Assembly (NCBI GenBank): GCA_017311315.1
Contig: CM029640.1
Location: 13,715,740 to 13,779,739, forward strand
DNA length: 64,000 bases
From: Dendrocalamus latiflorus
Lineage: Eukaryota > Streptophyta > Magnoliopsida > Poales > Poaceae
Direction: 5' to 3'
The number at the start of each line of letters is the position of its first letter. The first letter of the stretch is position 1. Below the pieces are notes generated by a model. The model had not been told where the DNA came from, made no database searches, and saw only the letters and a list, made by a program, of their open reading frames with translations. The translations under genes and the position numbers were made by a program. Shown piece by piece: positions 56,627 to 64,000 of this stretch.

Positions 56627-58468
56627 GGGGCTTAAGCGTTCATGCCCTCGTTTTCAAGCGAAATGGTGATTTTACCCTCATTTTTTAAACTTTGTGATTT
56701 TACCCCTGTGTTTTTGAACTGAATGGAGAGTCTGCCCCTATTCCGTTAAAGCCAGTTAACGGTGTTAACTTTTGCACGAATAGACAAGTTTGCCCATGTG
56801 ATTTTACCCCTGTTTTGTTAGAGAACTTTGTGATTTTACCCCTATTTCGAAATTGAAGTTTTGACATATTTGGTAGGGGTGTTGTCAACAGAATTAGACA
56901 CAAATTTATGCATTCGTTTTATTAATATAAATCTGGACAAAATTTATCAAATTTTGCAAAATTTGGACAGCATTTATGCCAAAATTCAGAGAAACACAAT
57001 TTTTTATCACACAACTTGCATGTAAACATTAAAGAGAATAAGGAATAACCAAGAGATATCATGCCATACATTCTTGCACTAGCACAGTGTCCCGGCAATG
57101 ATTGTACGCGGTGAATTCAATGAGTACTCCCAACAATCTATTTTGGAAGGCGTAGGTCAACCATTCTGCTATCATATCAACTGGCCCATAGTCCGTGTCC
57201 AGACGGAAATTCATCTGTCATCAGATTCAGACACCTCAGCTGGACCACCTGTGCATTCTTTTCTTCGATGAAGCTCCAGCAACTTCACCTCTGGGTGGCA
57301 TAGCCCTGGATGATAGATTAGAAACCTGTTAGCATGCACCAGCTTGGTCTGAAGAGGTCAGATCGTTTGCATATGTAACGTTGAAGCCAAACACAGTTTG
57401 CGTTGATAAAGGTTTAACCAGAAACAATATCACAATCAGCTTATATGATTCTCTAATCTCCACAAACACATCCCTCAAATTTATTCATATCTTTTTATTG
57501 GACTGCCTAACATGAGTCTAATTTACTGTACAACCTTTCTGCAGGTTAGTGTTATTGATTCTTACTAACCTTTGGCCTTCATGATGTTGCAATTGACCAA
57601 AGTAATGTACAATGTGACAATACGCATGTTAGCCAATTACTTGCAGAGGGGCCAAGAAAATACATGAATGTGAAAAATCCATATTTCACCGAGCACTTTC
57701 CCTTTAATAAACTCACTTCAAGGTAAGAATTAAGAAAGGAATTAACCTGAACATTTTGGAATATCCCAAACAGCAACTGAGGACTCCGTGCAGTCAGGTT
57801 CACAAAGAGCATGTGTGTTCTCGTGGTTGACATTCATAGCAAGCATCCAGGATCCGATAGTAACATCCTCATTGCTAAACATACGGAAACTGGACAAACA
57901 TAGATAAGAATCTATCCAACAGACAGGTAATATGCCTCAGTCTAGAGTTAAACACTGATGCAAATGCATGTAATAATGTTTGTCTGTAAAAACTGAAGCT
58001 CATGATATTTTGAATTTCTTAAGATCTAAAGCTGGTGGCCTGGAGGTAGCCGTGCGCCGCCTGGGGCCCACGGCCGCCTGGGGGCCGGCCGCGCCGCTCC
58101 TGGGAGGCCGCCGCGCCTGGGGGCCTCCGCGCCGCGCCCCTGGAGGCCGCCCGCGCCGCGCTTGGGAGCTCGCCTGGCAAACCCTAGACTGGGAGTGCCG
58201 CGCCTGGGAGCCCGCCTGGCAAACCGAGGGATGCGTGGGTGGGAGCTCCAGTAGAAAGGATAAGGTAAGGGTATTCTTGTCTTTTCGCGTGGGCATCTTT
58301 TGTTTTCTTTTTCTTTTTATCATTTAATCCTCCACTCTTAACGGTGTCACAAAACAGGGGTAAACGGAGTCTTCACTTCAAAATCGCGAGGGCAAAATCA
58401 CAAAGTTAAAAAAGTAGGGGTAAAATCACATTTGCAGTCGAGAACAGGGGCAGAAACACCAAATTCCC
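56627..58468. mobile_element. Pack-MULE, 1.84 kb, 9-bp TSD, with captured host exons
   Basis: Imperfect terminal inverted repeats of about 135-140 bp (56627-56770 and 58335-58468) contain the phrase AACTTTGTGATTTTRCCCY. The element is flanked by TTATTACTA at 56618-56626 and 58469-58477. Long TIRs plus a 9-bp duplication define a Mutator-like element. No MuDR transposase is present. The interior carries the last two exons of a galactosyltransferase gene (minus strand) and a GC-rich island at 58035-58260. Confidence 0.9.
57211..57889 (-). pseudogene. Captured 3' end of a beta-1,3-galactosyltransferase gene
   Basis: Two exons lie on the minus strand. Exon one (57747-57889) follows a TGTTTGTCCAG acceptor and reads FRMFSNEDVTIGSWMLAMNV, then NHENTHALCEPDCTESSVAV and WDIPKCS. 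After an intron (57306-57746, GT-AG), exon two (57211-57305) reads GLCHPEVKLLELHRRKECTG and ends at a TGA. The phases join exactly. The EDVTIGSWMLAMNVNHE and AVWDIPKCSGLC motifs are hallmarks of the plant beta-1,3-galactosyltransferase (GT31, Galactosyl_T) C-terminus, a Golgi enzyme family that extends cell-wall or arabinogalactan glycans. The catalytic domain start is absent. Both exons and their intron stay intact inside the Mutator-like element, so a transcript could be spliced, but the product would be only a tail. Confidence 0.85.
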
Positions 58469-58477
58469 TTATTACTA

Positions 58478-61400
58478 TGTTAATCTAAAGTATGAAATAC
58501 TAGCTCTTGGTTTATTAGAGAAAATTATGCCATATTATTATCAAGGATAGCAAGTAAAGAATGTAATTGAGGCATTAACTAATTAAATAGGATCATTCAA
58601 AAGTAACTAGTAATAAATAGCATTGACAATTAAATAATATGGAAATTAACCCATATGTAATATAACCCAACTAATATGAATTCAACATGATTAAGGTACG
58701 TGACTTGCCTTGCGACTTGTAGTTGGCTTTCACTCCTTAGTAGATTTTAAGGTTGCTTCCTGTTCCAGTTATCTTAAGGGCTTCTCCGTAATCTAGTGTA
58801 CACACAGATAAAGCCAAATGAGCCTATTGCAAAGCTACAAATAAAATATTATCAAAAGAAAAGGAAAAATGATGCCAAAAAGCAAACGAAAAGGAAAACT
58901 GATGAAGGTTTGGCTTTGCAAATGGAGGGTGAACAATGATGTTTGAAGGGCCCACTAGGGTTGAGGTTTAGTCTACTGCGTAGAATCGATTTTGACTCAG
59001 TGGAAATCGGTCTAGAATCATGTGAATTAGTCACAAATCGGTCCTAAACTGGTTTGAATTGGGCAAGATTGGTAAGAATCGGGCTAGACTCGATTGAAAT
59101 GGTCTGGCTCAGTTTGTACTTGGTCTAAAACTAGTTTGGGTCCGGTTTGAGTCGGTACAAAGCGATCCAACTCAATCACGTGCACATAGTACTAGACTCA
59201 GGCTCGGTCAGGTGCAGGTGACTCGGGTTAGGTGCGCATGACGGCTGGGTCAGACCAAGTGAGAATAGTACCGATCGACACTATTCTTCTTCTCTGTTGA
59301 GCAAAGAAGAACATAGAGAGAGAAGACAATGATGACAGTGACACGGTGGCAGAATGGCTATGGTGACTTGTGCAAAATGTGTTCCTGAGCATCACAAACC
59401 CATTTTAGGTGGTTCAGGAGGATGGCAGGGATCGCAGGGGTTGGGAAAGATAAGGCAATGGTGATAGCCTAGAAAGGGAGGAACTTGCCAGCGGTGAACT
59501 CCAACAATCTCTGGTGTAAGCGGTAGGCACATGCACGACACGGGTACGGTGAACCTTCTAGTGAGGATGGCCTGGCTTGGGGTGCAGTGAGGAGATCTGG
59601 TGGCAGTGGTGGTCATGGCGTTGGGGTGAAGCTCGGTGGTGGCCATGTATGGAGGACACAGTGATCAGCGATGGTGAAGGAGAGCATCAATGTGATGGTG
59701 CGCACCTCGTGACATGATGGCAAGGCAAAGGGAAGATGGAGACAGTGGATCAGCGATGGCGGTGATAGGATTGGAGGCACGGTGAATGACAACGATGACA
59801 CTTTGTCTCGGGCAAGGTACCAATAGTACTGCAAGGACATGAGTAAGGTTATGGTATGACCAATTTGGAGTGAGAGATAAGGGTGAGGATAAATTTTGGG
59901 AGATTACCTAGGCGGCCGAAAGGAGAAGCGGTGATCTCACTGGACTTGAGGACGACAGCGAGGCTTTGTGGTGGGGTGCCTAGCTCTGAGAAGTGAAGAG
60001 GAAGGAAACGCTCATGGGGTCATTGCTGACTTTATAGCCACTCAAAGATGGTGGCGCATAGGAAGCGACGAGCAGCGAAGATGGTGTGGGCGAGCGCGTG
60101 AGTTTTGCAGGCAAGCAACAGTGAAGAAGTCATCGAGGGGTGTTAATGCGACGATGACGTAGGCATTAGGTGATAGAGGCAAGGTGAAGCTTCGGCATTG
60201 ACCAGTGAGCTGGACAACCAAAAACGAGAGAGGCCAAGACGCACGCTAGTGCACTAGCGCGGTGCTAGTGCGGGAGTTGGGCTGGGCGAAGACAGGCTAC
60301 GGGAGTGGCAGGGCGATGGGCCGGCGGTGCGTCACTAGGCTAAGGAAGAAAACAGCCACACGAGAAGGAAAAAATGGAAACAAAAAAGGAATATGAACCA
60401 AACCAAATTCAGCCTAAGAGAGAGAAAAGAGAAAATTAAGAAGATTTTCTACGATTTCTGGAAAATATATAGCATTTTTAGCGCACAAAAAACAAGAAAA
60501 ATCTCAAAAGAACACAACAAACAATTTGAATGATTTTGCGATTTTTTTAAATTTTGGAAATTTTTGGACTATCACATCCCACCACGTGCGAGGAAGGGAA
60601 AGCGAGACGGACACGTCAATTAGACTTGCCTTAGGAAGCTAGCATGTGGCTAGATGGCTTGGCATGTGGGTGTACACCTAGCCCACTAGGGTTCAAATAC
60701 TAGATTTAGCACTAGTGTCAACCAATTTTAGGAGTACGCACTCGTATGTGCATTCAGTGGGAAAGCACATGCACACACTACATGTGGCTTGTGATGTCTC
60801 CAATAAATTCCTAGTATGTGTAGGAAAAACACGTGCATATATGTGTGTGAGTGGTGTAAGTATGATGTGTGTTAAGTACTACCTTAACTCGGAAAAAAAT
60901 TACTCACCCTAGCATTTATTAGCATGGTCTACATCAATGGCAAAATCTTCAGCCCCTACAGAGTAACAGAACGGGAATTGTTCGTTAGAAATTGTTTGGG
61001 TGCACACCTGGCTGTATCTTATTTACATTTTTCCAAACAAATATGAATATATTATTATTGTATATTTGTGATCACGTTGCCGATGATGGAGCTCTCAATC
61101 TCACAAGTATGAAAGTAGAAGAACAAAAACACAAGATGTAGTCCTGGTGGCCTTCTCTTTCTTTATTGATCTCATAGATGTGTACATGCAGCTTGATCAA
61201 CATGTACAGCTGCAAAATGAAGACTATGAGACAACCTTAAGACACATGGAGACATTCTTAAATATACTCAGAAATGCATCAACAACAACAATAATATTTA
61301 AGTGGGTTGATTAAAAGTTAAAATGAACATGATGAAAGATTTTGTTTCTGTGAAAAGATCCCAGCTAAGAGGAAGAGGAGCATATATTAATAGATATCCA

Positions 61401-62085
61401 AAAAGAACAATCATATAGCAGTGCATGTTACCGATCACACTGTCAACGCTTCATGCATTTGTGTATAACTAATCCCCTGTGCACTGGCCTACATGGCAAC
61501 AATCAACACCTATTACTACCTCCGTTCCTTACTGCCATGCGAAAGGCCTCTTTTTTTTCTTTTTCCTTTTTTTTTAGAAGGGGTGTTTTTTTTTTTTTTT
61601 GGTCTTGGCATTTTAGCAAACTCAACATAAACATACAACATCAGCAAAATATATTGCTGACTGCTCCTTACGCTTATATGAATCTTGGAAGCTCTTCTCC
61701 TTTATTGATGTGAAGATAAGATGCTGAGGCACATGTTAATCAGTTAATCACCATTAACATGACATAATGAAGGAATAGGAATGGCTATTTTGGTGAGAAG
61801 GAAAAACATGCAAACAGTGAGCTTAACCATCACCTGAGAATGGCACGAAGACCTGATGTGTGAATGTAACTGGATCTAGTCCTGCACCCTTTAGTCCATG
61901 CTTGTTGCAGACATAAGTATGTTAGTATTAGATCTCAAATGTACCGAGCAAAGATATGAGCAGCCAATGTCTACCTTCAATACAACCGGAAGATTACAAA
62001 TCGGTTTCAAAAGATGTAACAGGAATGGCGCAATTTCAACCCCTTAATCCTAGATGATTCTCTATGGGACAATGAGTGGGTTGAT
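58478..62085. other. Long intergenic stretch, no gene recognised
   Basis: Mostly AT-rich. Around 58950-59220 the words AATCGG, TCGGTC and GGTCT recur at short distance, a degenerate repeat. A purine-rich stretch (59280-60560) has overlapping open frames on both strands without any recognisable domain. A Stowaway-like end (TACTACCTCCGTTCCT, about 61517-61533) and poly-T tracts occur near 61550-61600. No partner TIR is seen. Confidence 0.35.
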
Positions 62086-62417
62086 ATTGGTACCAAAGAA
62101 GTTCATCATGGAACGATGATTTTACATGGGGTCATATTGATGAAGCCATTGGTGCATCAAGTACGCTTCAAGGTTGCAATTTCCCTAGGAGGGCTCATGG
62201 TAAGGTGATAGGTTACTCTTGCCGTGCTGCTCGTGTAGCAAGGGTGGTTGATCATGAGTCAAAGCCCAACAATAATGACAATGGTGATTATGATAATCTT
62301 GTGCTTGATGAGCACGTTGATGATTTTGGCAAATCTCCACATTGTCCTACTCATGAGAGTGGTGAACCCTGTGGAAACACGAGCTATTTCGATGATCTTG
62401 AGTTGGATGACATTTGA
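62086..62417 (+). pseudogene. Probable hAT transposase C-terminal tail
   Basis: The frame includes FTWGHIDEAIGASSTLQGCN then FPRRAHGKVIGYSCRAARVA, followed by an acidic Asp-rich end (DEHVDDFG, SYFDDLELDDI) with a stop at 62415-62417. This resembles the tails of plant hAT-family transposases after the dimerisation domain, where WxxVxEAxGAS-x-L-RG and acidic runs are common. The sequence before it (about 61990-62085) contains a LILDDSLWDNEW-like phrase in another frame. The core transposase is not in the window. The assignment is tentative. Confidence 0.45.
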
Positions 62418-63468
62418 TTTGAGGCTTGTTTTAAGCCATGTTGATGGATTGTCATGATTAAGCTGTACTTTTAGCCTTTTGCTATTTCAGATTTAGGAAC
62501 TTGTTGTCGAGTTACTCAACTATCGTGTAGAACGCTACTGTCGTTGAGAATATGATGTTTTAGATGCTTAATTTCCTAATTACTCATTTGTTGTTATGTT
62601 GTATGATTTGTGTTGTCCTTTTTAATTCATGGCACTATATTGCTCTCCCTTGAAGGTATTGTAAGAGTTCATCATAGTTTATCTTCATCATAATTCATAT
62701 GCTCATTCTTGTTTTTTAATTTTTCAGCACTAAGGTCGCAAATCATGCTTTAAATATAGATTAAACAAGTCAAACAAAGAGAGTTTGGACTCAAAACATG
62801 TAAGTCATCGATCCTCTCTTTAATTCAAGTTAATATATGCATGTGTACATACATATCACTGTCATATGTACAGTACCTATCAACTAGTAGAGTCGACTTT
62901 CCAACTTAATAACCATGATCAAAAGTTACACCCATGATAATGCAAGATGGGATTCAGCAAGAATTCCAAACTGCTATAATAATATTGATTTGATGAGGGG
63001 GATGGCAAAAACTATGCGCACCAAATCAACTATCTTGTTCCATAATCCAAACACATATAAGGGCCTGACATCGAAGCACCTCCTAAATGTATGTGAAAAG
63101 GCGGGAGGAAGAAACCCCCCCCCCCCCCCCCCCCCCCCCTTACCGACTCTGGACTCTTCATTCGTAAGAAGAAGAAAAAACGTATCCTTTATCCATCTTT
63201 TTTTTTACAGAAAAGTTTAACATTCATTTCCAAACTGTTGTCAAAGTGAAAGCAATTTAGAAAATCATCAAAGGGTGGCGGTTCTAGGGGATCTATTTAT
63301 CGAGGAAAATTCACATTCATTTCCCATGAAATTCTGGAAGAACAATGCAGTTTCAGACTTTCAGTGGATATCTAGTTTGCCTTTTCTATCAACTACAACT
63401 CAGCGCACAATGTCGTAGTGACAGAAATACTAGAAGAATCTGGATGGACATCGATTAGCACAAACCAC
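62418..63468. other. Intergenic, no gene recognised
   Basis: AT-rich. A 25-base C tract (63115-63139) is present. The minus strand at about 62980-63090 has an open hydrophobic frame (FDVRPLYVFGLWNKIVDLV) of unknown nature. The next SirB exon expected downstream of 63469 is not found here. Confidence 0.3.
63115..63139. repeat. Poly-C tract, 25 bases
   Basis: An uninterrupted C run following AGGAAGAAA. Runs of this length are prone to length error in sequencing and assembly. Confidence 0.9.
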
Positions 63469-63861
63469 CATAAGCTCATGCAATCCAACAGGGGCAGTGA
63501 CAATGTAGGGTACATTGGAGTGCTCCTTAGAGGCCTCCGCTGCTTAAGCAGGGATATCCTGAGAAAAAACAGTGACAACTTGTATGAAAATTCTGATCTT
63601 AATATAACTATTCAAGCAATAACAGATAAGGTAGATATCCATATACTTTCACTAAAAAACATTATAAGCAATGGAAATAGCCTTAAGCCATTAGCCCCTT
63701 AACACCCTTAACATTGAGATTGCCAATCTTTAACAACTGAAAAACATACTTGCTTCCAGTATCAGCCAGGGGAAAGGAAATATGGGCTAACAATAATGCA
63801 GGATACTCCTTGCTGCACACATTTTTCCAAAAGCATCCTTAATAGTAGGCTCAGCTAGCTC
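63469..63861 (-). pseudogene. SIRB: Sirohydrochlorin ferrochelatase (SirB) fragment, damaged
   Basis: Two exon-like blocks lie on the minus strand. The first (63750-63861, after an ATGCAG acceptor) reads ELAEPTIKDAFGK, then, in a shifted frame, CVQQG and IIVSPYFLSPG. The second (63469-63558, after TTTCTCAG) reads DIPA, a stop, then AAEASKEHSNVPYIVTAPVG and LHELM. These are the conserved core segments of plant SirB (CbiX-like), the plastid enzyme inserting Fe2+ into sirohydrochlorin to make siroheme for nitrite and sulphite reductases. Damage is an extra A near 63819 (frameshift), TGA where the Arg of SPGRHW should be, and TAA after DIPA. The following exon (VDVMNDRIKYCLSH-like) is not found to the left. 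It is a relic or gene fragment, not the functional gene. Confidence 0.75.
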
Positions 63862-63948
63862 CTGCATTTTGTCAAAAAGTGCACATCCAGCCACTTAAAA
63901 GAGTGCCATACGTGGTAAAGTGACAAAATACCCTAAGCATAGAGATAA

Positions 63949-63975
63949 GAAAATAATAATAATAATAATAATAAT
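63949..63975. repeat. (ATA)n microsatellite
   Basis: About eight to nine ATA units close to the right edge of the window, between the SirB fragment and the window end. Confidence 0.85.
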
Positions 63976-64000
63976 CCATTGCCCCCAGAAGCTCCAGCCC

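Noticed and set aside
61517..61533. Stowaway-type MITE end
   Set aside because: Only one end-like sequence is seen and no TA-flanked partner was found, so no element is called.
63393..63702. Two open frames (minus 61 codons, plus 94 codons) over the SirB exon
   Set aside because: Neither matches a protein; the third, broken minus frame carries the SirB motifs.

Overview
The window looks like an intergenic, transposon-packed stretch of a grass (Poaceae) nuclear genome. The evidence is nested LTR retrotransposons with multi-kilobase solo LTRs, a Tnp2-type CACTA element, plant L1-like LINEs, hAT and Mutator-like elements with correct target-site duplications (TSDs), 'GGGCCTGTTTGG'-type MITEs and a GC-rich monocot-style F-box gene. 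There are no operons, CRISPR arrays or recognisable rRNA/tRNA genes. I cannot name the species.

Layout. 0.9-3.7 kb: decayed Ty1/copia gag-pol, cut off by a CACTA element (3.7-11.9 kb). The CACTA element has an uninterrupted Tnp2-like transposase and a second, multi-exon gene with a Ulp1-type cysteine-protease end, now carrying two stops. 12.2-15.4 kb: a MITE, a 5'-truncated LINE with a 17-bp TSD, a possible Mutator-like element and LINE endonuclease scraps. 15.4-24.5 kb: a minus-strand LTR retrotransposon split by a 3.73-kb solo LTR. 24.5-31 kb: a copia-like LTR/leader with a minisatellite, joined to a minus-strand gypsy element. 31.0-31.7 kb: a hAT element. 33.4-34.6 kb: one intact host gene (F-box, minus). 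35.7-37.2 kb: a broken gypsy gag. 39.2-41.7 kb: a second solo LTR. 41.8-43.2 kb: a second hAT element holding a minisatellite. 43.2-47.8 kb: splice-like exons of an unidentified host transcription unit, whose last intron appears to hold a LINE-tailed insertion that itself holds a third solo LTR. 48.5-53.9 kb: a nearly complete but dead LINE with a 17-bp TSD. 56.6-58.5 kb: a Pack-MULE with a 9-bp TSD that carries the last two exons of a beta-1,3-galactosyltransferase. 62.1-62.4 kb: a probable hAT transposase tail. 63.5-63.9 kb: two damaged exons of a sirohydrochlorin ferrochelatase (SirB).

How it works together. Almost every coding stretch belongs to a mobile element and most are broken. The F-box gene is the only convincingly intact host protein. 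The most rewarding signals are the galactosyltransferase-carrying Pack-MULE, the SirB relic, the 3'-terminal hairpin shared by three LINE tails despite sequence change in the stem, and the CACTA element with a palindromic array of its own end motif between its two genes. Coordinates of domains and decayed boundaries were read by eye; TSD and splice positions were indexed base by base.
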